Shown here piece by piece: positions 50,993-59,917 of a stretch of DNA of 64,000 nucleotides. The notes under the pieces were generated by a model. The model made no database searches. It was not told where the DNA came from and saw nothing but the letters and a program-made list of their open reading frames with translations. Within the stretch, counting starts at the first letter, position 1. Every line of letters starts with the position of its first letter. This stretch comes from CAVYTF01 sp963708205 (lineage in GTDB: Bacteria > Bacteroidota > Bacteroidia > Chitinophagales > Chitinophagaceae). The stretch lies in assembly GCA_963708205.1 (NCBI GenBank), contig OY970196.1, positions 1,736,001 through 1,800,000 on the forward strand, written 5' to 3'. The translations under genes and the position numbers were made by a program.

Positions 50993-51856
50993 ATGTTTAA
51001 GAAGATATTTGTATTGCTGTTGCTGATAACCTCCATAAATAAAATAATGGCGCAGGATGATGCGCAGGAGTATGCCAGCTTCAAACCTGAAGGCGAGGTT
51101 GGATTATCCGTTGGGCTTAGTCATTACTTTGGAGATCTTGATGCAAATGCTTCTTTAAGAAGACCCAAATTTGCTGCAGGCGCTTATTACACAAAAGAAT
51201 TAAATAATTATATTGGAATAAAAATAGCCGGAAATTATGCATTTCTTGCCTATTCAGATATTTACAGTGATAATGCAGTTCAGCGCGAAAGAAATTTAAG
51301 TTTCAACACAAATATTTGGGAATTTTCTGTAAGTGGAAATTTTAATTTCTTCCGTTTTATTCCCGGTGTGGAAGGTTATAAGTTTACGCCTTATGTTTCT
51401 TTGGGCATAGGTGCTTTTTCTTATGATCCTTATGCATATCTTGATGGTCAAAAATATTATTTGCGCCCGCTTGGTACAGAAGGTCAGGGCAGTTCTTTAT
51501 ATCCTGATAGAAAACCCTATGGTACAATGGCAGTGTGTTTTCCTTTGGCAGTTGGATTTAAATATAGCTTAACGAGCAGCACAAATTTCTTTGCAGAAGT
51601 TGGGTATCGTTTCACAACCACAGATTATATTGATGATGTCAGCACTACTTATGCGGGAGCTGCTGCATTTCCGCCTTTACCAAATGGTCAACCATCAGTT
51701 GCTTATTTATTGCAGGATCGCAGTTATGAAACCGGCGTGCCGATTGGCATTAAAGGAAGGCAGCGAGGCAACAGTTCTCAAAGTGATGCATATGCAATGT
51801 TGCAGTTAGGTGTATCATTCAATTTATCTTCTTATCTCTGTCCTAAAGTAAAATAA
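50993..51856 (+). CDS. porG: PorG-like (DUF6089) outer-membrane barrel protein of T9SS
   Basis: A 287-residue exported protein: signal peptide ends KIMAQ, then GEVGLSVGLSHYFGDLD and FKFAAGAYYTKELNNYIGIK-type strands of an eight-stranded barrel, ending LSSYLCPKVK. This DUF6089 pattern matches PorG, an outer-membrane component that anchors the PorK/PorN ring of type IX secretion. In Porphyromonas gingivalis porG likewise lies just upstream of uppS, bamA and ompH, and the same order here strengthens the call. The symbol rests on synteny plus family, not on a measured identity. Confidence 0.82.
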   Translation: MFKKIFVLLLLITSINKIMAQDDAQEYASFKPEGEVGLSVGLSHYFGDLDANASLRRPKFAAGAYYTKELNNYIGIKIAGNYAFLAYSDIYSDNAVQRERNLSFNTNIWEFSVSGNFNFFRFIPGVEGYKFTPYVSLGIGAFSYDPYAYLDGQKYYLRPLGTEGQGSSLYPDRKPYGTMAVCFPLAVGFKYSLTSSTNFFAEVGYRFTTTDYIDDVSTTYAGAAAFPPLPNGQPSVAYLLQDRSYETGVPIGIKGRQRGNSSQSDAYAMLQLGVSFNLSSYLCPKVK

Positions 51857-51911
51857 CACTATAAACTTTCTCTAAAAATTTAATCTGTCTTTAATAACTC
51901 ATTCCTTTTAT

Positions 51912-51919
51912 TATCTTTG
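51912..51919 (+). promoter_or_regulatory. -7 element TATCTTTG upstream of uppS
   Basis: Exact TAnnTTTG match 17 nt before the uppS ATG, giving a short leader with an A/G-rich stretch before the start. Confidence 0.5.
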
Positions 51920-51936
51920 ACCGCATTGAAAAAAGG

Positions 51937-52695
51937 ATGGATGGATTAAAAAATAACATTGATCTTGCTCACCTGCCCCGGCACATTGCTATTATTATGG
52001 ATGGCAACGGACGCTGGGCACAGGAAAAAGGCCAGGACAGATTGTATGGACATTTTCACGGCGTCGAGAGTGTTCGTAATATTGTAGAAGGCTGCGCAGA
52101 ACTGCATATTGAATATTTAACCTTATACGCTTTCAGCACAGAAAATTGGGACAGACCTGAGTATGAAGTAACAGGTTTGATGGAATTACTTGTAAACACT
52201 ATTCGGCAGGAAGTACCAACTTTAAACAAAAACAATATCAAGCTGCATGTTATTGGCGATATGCAAATGCTGCCTGCATCTGCAAGAAATGAATTGAAAG
52301 AAGCATTGGAAGAAACATCGCAAAATACGGGACTCAATTTAATCATGGCTTTGAGTTACAGCAGCAGATGGGAGTTGGTAAATGCTGTAAAAAATATTGC
52401 CCTCGATGTAAAAAAAGGGAAGATTTTACCGGAGTCTATTTCTCAGGATACTTTGCAACAATACCTTACTACAAGTAATTTTCCCGATCCTGAATTAATG
52501 ATACGTACAAGCGGAGAATATAGAATAAGTAATTTTTTATTGTACCAGCTTGCTTATGCAGAACTATATTTTACCAACACACGTTGGCCGGATTTCAGGA
52601 AAGAAAATTTATACGAAGCCATTATTGATTTTCAAAACCGGGAAAGACGTTTTGGAAAAACCGGCGCGCAAGTTTTACTCGATGCTTCAATTTAA
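51937..52695 (+). CDS. uppS: Undecaprenyl diphosphate synthase (isoprenyl transferase)
   Basis: Adds isoprene units in cis to make the C55 lipid carrier for peptidoglycan and glycans. HIAIIMDGNGRWAQEKG (catalytic Asp22) and GHFHGVESVRNIVEGC, then LTLYAFSTENW, and PDPELMIRTSGEYRISNFLL are the family motifs. The 252 residues are normal. It has its own promoter-like box and is 117 bp upstream of bamA. Linkage of uppS and bamA is widely conserved. Confidence 0.97.
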   Translation: MDGLKNNIDLAHLPRHIAIIMDGNGRWAQEKGQDRLYGHFHGVESVRNIVEGCAELHIEYLTLYAFSTENWDRPEYEVTGLMELLVNTIRQEVPTLNKNNIKLHVIGDMQMLPASARNELKEALEETSQNTGLNLIMALSYSSRWELVNAVKNIALDVKKGKILPESISQDTLQQYLTTSNFPDPELMIRTSGEYRISNFLLYQLAYAELYFTNTRWPDFRKENLYEAIIDFQNRERRFGKTGAQVLLDASI

Positions 52696-52812
52696 TAAAA
52701 ATAGACTTGCATTTAACAAACACTTTTAATAATTCCTTTTAATTTGCCGACCTATCGCAAAATAACTGCTGGCAGAACCAACATTTTCCGCCCGTGGCAA
52801 AAAAAAATCTGG

Positions 52813-55587
52813 ATGCATCATTTGTGTAAATTTTTTATTTCTTCTTTTATTTTAAGTTTCTGTTTTTGTCAAACAAGCTTTGCACAAGTTCCTGCTGATA
52901 GCACTGCTGCAGCATCTGATACAACCAGTCCTGTAACTTCTCTTAACGCAGATCTGTTAAATATTTTCAATCAAAAAACTCCGCAGAAATATAAAGTAGC
53001 AAGTATAAAAGTTACCGGCAATAAATCTTTCGATCAAACTTTATTATTATCTATTGCTGACCTGAATGTTGGTGATGAAATATTAATTCCCGGCGGTGAT
53101 AATTTTTCAAAAGCCATCACTAAATTATGGGCTCAAAATTATTTTAGTGATATACAAATTTATATCACAAGCCTTCAAGGAAATAATATAAATGTTGAAG
53201 TTGCTGTAACTGAAAGGCCGCGGCTCTCTAATTTTTATTTTAAAGGAATAAAAAAGGGCGAAGCTGATGATTTGAATACAAAATCAGGATTAGTGCGCGG
53301 CAGAGTTATAACAGAAAACATGAAGCATACTGCTGTTGATGCTATTAAAAAATATTATGCGGAAAAAGGATTTAGAAATGTATCCGTGGACATAGACCAA
53401 AGACCCGATACAACCATTCAAAATTCTTTAGCATTAATTTTCAATATAGATAAAGGAACCAAAGTACATGTCAATGATATTACATTTATTGGCAACGCTG
53501 TTAAGAGCTCTTCTTTAAAACAACAAATGAAGGGAACACATGAGATGAGCCATCTCACACTTTTCCCTTCCGTTGACACAGGTGGGCTTGCGAAGCCACA
53601 AACCACATATCCGTTTAATGATTATTTGCGCAAAATGGGTTACTTATCATACACCCAAACAAAAGAAATTATATCACCATATTTAAAATTAAATTTTCTT
53701 TCATCTTCAAAATTTGACGAAAAAAAATATGAAGATGATAAAGATAAAATAGTTGATTATTATAATTCACTTGGCTATCGGGATGCCAGTATAGCAAAGG
53801 ATACCCAATATTATAATAACAAAGGCAATATGGATATTGATATAAAAGTTGATGAAGGACATAAATATTATTTTGGAAATATTACCTGGCGTGGCAATAC
53901 AAAATATTCAGATTCCTTACTTACCGCAATACTCAATATAAAAAAGGGAGATACTTACAATGCAGATGCATTGAATAGTAAATTAGGAAGAACACAATCG
54001 CCTGAAGGTGGCGACATTAGTGGATTGTACATGGATGATGGTTATCTTTTCTTTCGTGCAGATCCTATAGAGACTGCTGTTTATAAAGACACCATAGATT
54101 TTGAAATACAAATTGTTGAAGGTCCGCAGGCAACGATAAAAAATGTGCGTATTTCCGGTAATGAAAAAACAAAAGATTATGTGATACGTCGGGAGTTAAG
54201 AACAATTCCGGGAGAAAAATTCAGTCGTACTGATCTTATACGTTCTCAAAGAGAAATTGCAAACCTGGGATTTTTCGATCCTGAAAAAACCAATCCGAAT
54301 ATTGTTCCAAATACTGATGATGGCACGGTTGATATTAACTGGGCATTGCAGGAAAAATCGAGCGACCAATTAGAATTGAGTGCAGGCTTTGGCGGCGGCA
54401 TTGGCCTCACAGGAACTTTAGGTATAACATTTAATAATTTTTCTATTCAGCAGCTTTTCAAAAAAGGCGGTTTTAAAGATGGCTTGCCTGTTGGTGATGG
54501 ACAAAAATTAAGCATCCGTTTTCAAAGTAATGGAAGCGCTTACCGGTCTTATAATATTTCATTTACTGAACCTTGGTTTGGCGGAAAGAAAAGAAATTCG
54601 TTTTCTGTAAGTGTGTTTGATACAAAATTTGCAAATGCTTACGATCCGTTAACAGGTACTTATACAAGCAGTGCGGCGGATACATCTTATTTCAGAACAA
54701 CGGGTATTTCTGTAGGGTTAGCTAAACAATTAAAATGGCCGGATGATTATTTTCAGTTGGGTTTTACATTAAGTTATGCGCGTTACAAGCTTAAAAATTA
54801 TTATATAGATCAGGTAAATCTTCCTGGTTTTAATAATGGCTTTTCAAACAATTTTAATTTAAAAATTGCGCTGGAACGTTCTTCTGTTGATCAGCCTACT
54901 TTCCCTCACAGTGGTTCTGATTTTGTAGGAAGTGTGCAGGTGACGCCACCATATTCTTTACTTGATCCAAGTCTAGTTACTTCACCAAATCCTTATGAGT
55001 GGATTGAATACCATAAATGGCGTTTCGATGCCACCTGGTATGTGCCTTTAACCAAACCTATTGGTGATGACAGAAAACAATTTGTATTAAAGCTTGCAGC
55101 AAAATACGGGTTCATCGGCAGATATAATAGTTTGTTGAATATTTCTCCGTTCGAACGTTTCCAGGTTGGCGATGCAGGTTTAAGTAACAGCTACGCACTG
55201 CTTGGTTACGAAATAATTTCACAAAGAGGGTATCCTGTTTATCAAACATCAGACCCACGCGTAAACCCTGACCAGACAGGCGCTTCAGAGTATTTTACTA
55301 TTTTTAATAAATACACTATGGAGCTTCGTTATCCATTAAGCCTTAGTCAAAGCAGCACCATTTATGGCTTGGCTTTTTTTGAAGCGGCAAATGGTTGGTA
55401 CACATTCAAAGATTACAATCCTTTTCAGCTCCGTCGTTCGGTTGGTATTGGTATGCGTTTTTTCTTGCCAATGTTTGGTTTACTTGGGTTTGATTATGGT
55501 ATTGGACTTGATAGATATGGACCGAATTCTACCTCCCTAAAAAATATTTCCCGTTTCACATTTATGCTTGGCTATGAACCAGAATAA
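52813..55587 (+). CDS. bamA: Outer membrane protein assembly factor BamA
   Basis: Central insertase for outer-membrane barrels. I choose the ATG at 52813, which begins a signal peptide (MHHLCKFFISSF ... TSFAQ); the longer frame from TTG at 52744 would place 23 charged residues before it. Five POTRA repeats follow (for example YKVASIKVTGNKSFDQTLLL and TIKNVRISGNEKTKDYVIRR), then the 16-strand barrel from about residue 530 with SAGFGGGIGLTGTLGI and YNISFTEPWFGGKKRNS, ending GYEPE. It is 924 residues, typical for Bacteroidota. Two Skp/OmpH genes follow at 30 and 28 bp, forming an assembly operon. Confidence 0.95.
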   Translation: MHHLCKFFISSFILSFCFCQTSFAQVPADSTAAASDTTSPVTSLNADLLNIFNQKTPQKYKVASIKVTGNKSFDQTLLLSIADLNVGDEILIPGGDNFSKAITKLWAQNYFSDIQIYITSLQGNNINVEVAVTERPRLSNFYFKGIKKGEADDLNTKSGLVRGRVITENMKHTAVDAIKKYYAEKGFRNVSVDIDQRPDTTIQNSLALIFNIDKGTKVHVNDITFIGNAVKSSSLKQQMKGTHEMSHLTLFPSVDTGGLAKPQTTYPFNDYLRKMGYLSYTQTKEIISPYLKLNFLSSSKFDEKKYEDDKDKIVDYYNSLGYRDASIAKDTQYYNNKGNMDIDIKVDEGHKYYFGNITWRGNTKYSDSLLTAILNIKKGDTYNADALNSKLGRTQSPEGGDISGLYMDDGYLFFRADPIETAVYKDTIDFEIQIVEGPQATIKNVRISGNEKTKDYVIRRELRTIPGEKFSRTDLIRSQREIANLGFFDPEKTNPNIVPNTDDGTVDINWALQEKSSDQLELSAGFGGGIGLTGTLGITFNNFSIQQLFKKGGFKDGLPVGDGQKLSIRFQSNGSAYRSYNISFTEPWFGGKKRNSFSVSVFDTKFANAYDPLTGTYTSSAADTSYFRTTGISVGLAKQLKWPDDYFQLGFTLSYARYKLKNYYIDQVNLPGFNNGFSNNFNLKIALERSSVDQPTFPHSGSDFVGSVQVTPPYSLLDPSLVTSPNPYEWIEYHKWRFDATWYVPLTKPIGDDRKQFVLKLAAKYGFIGRYNSLLNISPFERFQVGDAGLSNSYALLGYEIISQRGYPVYQTSDPRVNPDQTGASEYFTIFNKYTMELRYPLSLSQSSTIYGLAFFEAANGWYTFKDYNPFQLRRSVGIGMRFFLPMFGLLGFDYGIGLDRYGPNSTSLKNISRFTFMLGYEPE

Positions 55588-55617
55588 AATCATTTTATCT
55601 TTCCATAAATTTCTATT

Positions 55618-56130
55618 ATGAAAAAGATATTTTTTTCAGCTCTCTTTTTCCTTTCAGTATCATTTTGTTTTGCGCAACGATATGCTGTAATTGATACAAA
55701 ATATATTTTAAACAAAATGCCGGATTATGTAACGGCGCAAAAAAAACTGCAACAAAAAAGTGTAGAGTGGCAAAAAGATATTGATGATAAACAAGCCGCG
55801 CTTAACCAGATGTATAAAGATTTTGATGCCGAACAATTTATGCTTACGGATGAATTAAAGAAAAAAAGGCAAGATGAAATTTATAATAAAGAAAAAGAAA
55901 TTCGCGATCTGCAAAAGCAGCGGTTTGGTTATGAAGGCGATTTATTTAAAGCAAGAGAAGATTTAGTAAAGCCTTTGCAGGATGAAGTTTACAACGCTGT
56001 TCAGAAAATGGCAGTTGCTCATGGATATGATTTTGTACTTGATAAAAGTGAAGGAATTACTATTATCTTTGCCGACCCAAAATTAGACAAGAGTGATGAA
56101 GTGATAAAGATGTTGGGCATTAAAAATTAA
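55618..56130 (+). CDS. OmpH/Skp-family periplasmic chaperone (first copy)
   Basis: A 170-residue periplasmic holdase for unfolded outer-membrane proteins. A signal peptide (ends CFAQ) is followed by YAVIDTKYILNKMPDY and a long charged coiled coil (KKLQQKSVEWQKDIDDKQAA onward), then a C-terminal VLDKSEGITIIFADP. The tentacle-like layout is standard Skp/OmpH. It lies 30 bp after bamA and 28 bp before a paralog, so all three are co-transcribed. Confidence 0.92.
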   Translation: MKKIFFSALFFLSVSFCFAQRYAVIDTKYILNKMPDYVTAQKKLQQKSVEWQKDIDDKQAALNQMYKDFDAEQFMLTDELKKKRQDEIYNKEKEIRDLQKQRFGYEGDLFKAREDLVKPLQDEVYNAVQKMAVAHGYDFVLDKSEGITIIFADPKLDKSDEVIKMLGIKN

Positions 56131-56158
56131 AAAAATATTTAAACATAAAAACACAAAA

Positions 56159-56785
56159 ATGAAAAAGGTTTTCCTGGTATTTATAGCTATTGCTGCATTA
56201 TCATTTGCTTCGCACAAAGCAAATGCACAAACAACATTGAAAATCGGCGTATTCGATATTGATGATATGGTACAGGTAATGCCCGGCTATCCCGCAGTTG
56301 ACAGCATGGTGCAGATATATGAAAGAGATTCTTTGCAGGCAGAATACGAATTTTATCAAAGCGAATACCATCGTCTTGACAGCACATATAAATTAGACTC
56401 TGCAGGCGGCAAAGCAAAAAGTGTACTTGCTTTAGAGCAGCAGCAGCGTCAGCAGGTTGCATTAAATCTGGTTTACTGGCAGCAAATTGCTCAACAAAAA
56501 TCTGATGCAAAACGCGCACAGCTCGCTCAGCCCTTATTGCAACAAGTAATTACGGCTTATCAAAAAGTATTAGAAGCAGGAAAATATAATCTTATTTTAA
56601 AACCTCAAAGTGTAGAACGGGGAACCACAGCAGTTACAAATATTTTTCAGTTAGTCGCGAATGAATTAAAAATAAAATTACCCGAAGAATTAGGAGGTGG
56701 TGGTCAGCAAGATCAGCAGCAACAACAGCAAGCACCGACAAAAACACAATCAAAACCTTCAGGCACAACAAAGCCTAAGCAATAA
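56159..56785 (+). CDS. OmpH/Skp-family periplasmic chaperone (second copy, Gln-rich tail)
   Basis: A 208-residue paralog of the preceding gene. The signal peptide ends KANAQ, followed by TLKIGVFDIDDMVQVMPGYP, then a coiled-coil body (YQSEYHRLDSTYKLDS, LEQQQRQQVALNL) and a glycine/glutamine/proline-rich tail of about 30 residues beginning GGGGQQDQQQQQQ, absent from typical Skp. The tail may be disordered or surface-binding. The gene pair after bamA is common in Bacteroidota. A hairpin terminator follows. Confidence 0.88.
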   Translation: MKKVFLVFIAIAALSFASHKANAQTTLKIGVFDIDDMVQVMPGYPAVDSMVQIYERDSLQAEYEFYQSEYHRLDSTYKLDSAGGKAKSVLALEQQQRQQVALNLVYWQQIAQQKSDAKRAQLAQPLLQQVITAYQKVLEAGKYNLILKPQSVERGTTAVTNIFQLVANELKIKLPEELGGGGQQDQQQQQQAPTKTQSKPSGTTKPKQ

Positions 56786-56804
56786 AAAGATTTTAAAGAG
56801 AATG

Positions 56805-56838
56805 AAGCATCCTGAATTTTCGGGGTGCTTTTTTATTT
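56805..56838 (+). terminator. Intrinsic terminator of the bamA-skp block
   Basis: AAGCATCC / GGGTGCTT forms an 8-bp stem with one T-G pair, followed by TTTTTATTT. It lies 20 nt after the second skp stop. Confidence 0.85.
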
Positions 56839-56917
56839 ACCATCAAATATATTCTTCAAATAAAAAATATTTTTATTCCAAAAAATTTTACTTTCACTGC
56901 CTTGTAAAATTTGCATC

Positions 56918-58957
56918 ATGAAAAGAATTCTTTTAATCGCAGCAATCATAAACTTGTCAGCAATTTTATATTCCTGCCATAATTCTTCTAAGACATCCAC
57001 AGAAACATCTGAAAAATTTATTGAGACTGCCAATATGGATTCATCCGTAAAGCCTGGCGACAATTTCTTTTTGTATGTAAATGGAAAGTGGATTAAAAAT
57101 GCAACTTTCCCTTCAACTGAAAGTGGCATCGGTTCGTTTCTTGATGTATATAATGTGACTAAAAATCATTTGCACAGCATACTTGATAGTGTTGCAAAAG
57201 GAGGGTTTGAAAAAGGCAGCATTGCACAAAAAGTTGGAGATTTTTATGCCTCAGGTATGGACTCTGCAACCATCGAAAAACTTGGTTATGACCCGATTAA
57301 ACCTTACCTGCAACAAATAAATTCATTCAAAAATATTAATGATGTGCTTCTGTTTGAAGCAGAAGCCCATACAAGAAATTTCTTTTATATAACTTCTTTA
57401 GGAATTGGACCTGACGATAAGAACAGCAATATAAATATTCTTGCTGCAAGCCAGACAGGGCTTGGACTTCCGGACAGAGATTATTATTTTAAAACAGATG
57501 CCGCCACTGTAGAAATACAGAACGCTTACAAGGCTTATATGAAAAAAATATTTACGCTTCTTGGCGATGATTCTGTGACTGCGGGTAAAAAAGTAGCAGC
57601 TGTTTATGCACTTGAAAAGCAAATGGCAATAAGCCATCGCACGAATGTAGAATTGCGCGATCCTCAAAGCAATTATAATAAAATGTCTTTGACTGCTCTT
57701 GATAAAACAATGCCTGTAATTGGTTGGTCGTCTTTATTAAATAACAGTGGCTTGAAAACGGATTCAATAAATGTGCAGCAACCTGCTTATTACACAAAAC
57801 TAAATAGCCTTTTAACATCAACACCGATAGAAACATGGAAGGCATATTACACATTTCATGTAACAGCTGATGCAGCTGATGATTTAAGCACTGATTTTGT
57901 AAATGCGAGTTTTAATTATTCAAAAGAGTTGAGCGGGCAAGAACAAATAAAGCCGCGCTGGGAAAGAATTTATCGGGCTACTGATAATTATTTAGGAGAT
58001 GCTTTGGGAGAATTATACGTAAAAAGATATTTTACTGACGATGCAAAAAAACGGATGCTTGATCTTGTAAATAATTTGCAAAAAGCTTTTGAAGCAAGAA
58101 TAAAAAAAGTAAGTTGGATGAGTGACAGTACAAAAAATATAGCGATTGATAAACTGCATGCATTTATAAAAAAGATCGGTTATCCTGATAAATGGAGAGA
58201 TTACAGCAAGGTAACAATTGACCGAAACAAATATTTCGAAAATATTATTTCGTGTTCTGAAAATGAATATCAATATCAATTGAATAAATTAGGAAAACCT
58301 GTTGACAGAACAGAATGGGGCATGACGCCTCCAACAGTAAATGCTTATTACAATCCCACATTTAATGAAATAGTTTTTCCTGCAGGAATTTTGCAGTTTC
58401 CTTTTTTCGATGCTAATGCAGATGACGCTATTAATTATGGAGCAATAGGAATGGTTATCGGTCATGAAATGACACATGGTTTTGATGACCAGGGAAGCCA
58501 GTATGATAAAAACGGTAACTTAAAAAATTGGTGGAGTCATGAAGATAGTACACAATTTGTGGCTCGAACAAAACGTATTATTGCGCAGTTTAATGGATAT
58601 ACAGTTCAGGATAGTTTGCACATCAATGGCGCATTAACAACAGGAGAAAACAGCGCAGATCTTGGTGGCATCAATATAGCATATGATGCATTTAAAATGA
58701 CCAAAGAAGGTCAGGATACTACCCGCATAGACGGCTTTACACCAGATCAAAGATTCTTTATTTCATTCGCACAAATATGGCGCGAAAAGATTAAGCCTGA
58801 ACTGGAACGAACTTATATAAACGAAGACCCTCACTCGCCGCCAATGTATCGCGTCAATGGACCACTTTCAAACTTCACTCCTTTTTATACAGCGTTCAAT
58901 GTTAAGCCCGGCGATAAAATGTATAAGCCGGACAGCGCCCGATTAAGCATTTGGTAA
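56918..58957 (+). CDS. M13-family metallopeptidase (PepO/neprilysin type), predicted lipoprotein
   Basis: A 679-residue zinc endopeptidase of the M13 family. GHEMTHGFDDQG near 516-520 is the HExxH site, with the third zinc ligand in GENSADLGGI near 575, and VNAYYNPTFNEIVFPAGILQ is the conserved NxxYxxxxNxIxFPAxxLQ region. A signal ending LYSC (Cys20) indicates lipidation, so it is anchored in the envelope and trims peptides outside the cytosol. The N-terminal all-helical domain is intact and the length is normal. It is a single gene between two terminators. Confidence 0.95.
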   Translation: MKRILLIAAIINLSAILYSCHNSSKTSTETSEKFIETANMDSSVKPGDNFFLYVNGKWIKNATFPSTESGIGSFLDVYNVTKNHLHSILDSVAKGGFEKGSIAQKVGDFYASGMDSATIEKLGYDPIKPYLQQINSFKNINDVLLFEAEAHTRNFFYITSLGIGPDDKNSNINILAASQTGLGLPDRDYYFKTDAATVEIQNAYKAYMKKIFTLLGDDSVTAGKKVAAVYALEKQMAISHRTNVELRDPQSNYNKMSLTALDKTMPVIGWSSLLNNSGLKTDSINVQQPAYYTKLNSLLTSTPIETWKAYYTFHVTADAADDLSTDFVNASFNYSKELSGQEQIKPRWERIYRATDNYLGDALGELYVKRYFTDDAKKRMLDLVNNLQKAFEARIKKVSWMSDSTKNIAIDKLHAFIKKIGYPDKWRDYSKVTIDRNKYFENIISCSENEYQYQLNKLGKPVDRTEWGMTPPTVNAYYNPTFNEIVFPAGILQFPFFDANADDAINYGAIGMVIGHEMTHGFDDQGSQYDKNGNLKNWWSHEDSTQFVARTKRIIAQFNGYTVQDSLHINGALTTGENSADLGGINIAYDAFKMTKEGQDTTRIDGFTPDQRFFISFAQIWREKIKPELERTYINEDPHSPPMYRVNGPLSNFTPFYTAFNVKPGDKMYKPDSARLSIW

Positions 58958-58981
58958 TTCAATAAATATTACTAGATTTTT

Positions 58982-59012
58982 AGGTGTTTTTTAAAGCACC
59001 TTTATTGTATTT
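58982..59012 (+). terminator. Intrinsic terminator of the M13 peptidase gene
   Basis: AGGTGTTT / AAGCACCT forms an 8-bp stem with one T-G pair and a 4-nt loop, followed by a T-rich stretch, 24 nt after the stop. Confidence 0.7.
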
Positions 59013-59122
59013 ATTTATGATTAAAAAGTAATAATATCTTCACACCGATACTCTTGTTAATTAAATTGCATGAAATTTATTAACCAATATCAACAATTTT
59101 TTTATTTATTCAATGAAAAACA

Positions 59123-59893
59123 ATGACAACACGCAAAATTGAAAACCCATTTTACACAGCGACACTTGAGTATGATGAAACCAAGACTGAAACAGATTAT
59201 GAGAAAGAACTCGTAAACAGGTATGCAGATTTTTTACAAAAAATGCAAGGCATGCGCGAAACAATGAAGCAATTGAAAGAAGGTTATTATCATGAAGAAT
59301 TGTTGCGTGATGAAATAGCTGAGCCACTGGAAAAAATAAAAGAACGATATGAGGAAGTTGATAAAGCTGTAAAAAAAATAATAGAAACGCAAACGATAGA
59401 CGCATTTGATTTCCCTCGCATGCGTGATTATTTTTTTGAAACGAATGCAATGTATGTAAAATTGCAGGCTGAGGAAGTGGAAGAATTGCGCGGTCTTATT
59501 GATGAAAATCAAAAAGTATTTACAAAAATTTATAATTGGTTTGAAGTAGAAGCTTATGATGAAAATGGTGAAGAAATGCCTGAAGATTTTGTTGAGTATG
59601 ATTCTACGTCAGGGAAAGTGTATGAATATTTTGATAAATATGCCAGCGAATTATACAAAAATTATGATGCCTACTCTCTTGATCTTTGCTCCTTTGATGA
59701 AGATGTAGATAACATGAAAGGTGCGTGGCAAGAAGTCTCAAAAGAGTGGGACGATTTTTTTGATTTTCGTGAAAAAGTATTAAAAAATGGAGTTGCTCTT
59801 TGTGAGAAAATTACAAATATCAACACCATGGTAGAAGCGCAACAGAAAAAAATAGATGAATTAGATACCGTGCGTATTGCAAATTTAAACTAA
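59123..59893 (+). CDS. Uncharacterised acidic coiled-coil protein
   Basis: A 256-residue cytosolic protein with no family I recognise. It has no signal peptide or membrane helix and is strongly acidic and aromatic. Long helical heptad stretches are seen (ADFLQKMQGMRETMKQLKEG near 35; EPLEKIKERYEEVDKAVKKI near 67), a central Tyr/Asp/Glu-rich segment (AYDENGEEMPEDFVEYDS near 146) and a last helix near 215-250. The pattern suggests a helical bundle scaffold or chaperone-like protein. It starts 24 bp upstream of asd and shares its direction, so it may be co-transcribed. Confidence 0.75.
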   Translation: MTTRKIENPFYTATLEYDETKTETDYEKELVNRYADFLQKMQGMRETMKQLKEGYYHEELLRDEIAEPLEKIKERYEEVDKAVKKIIETQTIDAFDFPRMRDYFFETNAMYVKLQAEEVEELRGLIDENQKVFTKIYNWFEVEAYDENGEEMPEDFVEYDSTSGKVYEYFDKYASELYKNYDAYSLDLCSFDEDVDNMKGAWQEVSKEWDDFFDFREKVLKNGVALCEKITNINTMVEAQQKKIDELDTVRIANLN

Positions 59894-59917
59894 GCTAATT
59901 GCTGATAAATAAAAATA

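Noticed and set aside
52744..52812. TTG start adding 23 residues to BamA
   Set aside because: It places a charged stretch before the signal peptide; the ATG at 52813 gives a normal signal sequence.
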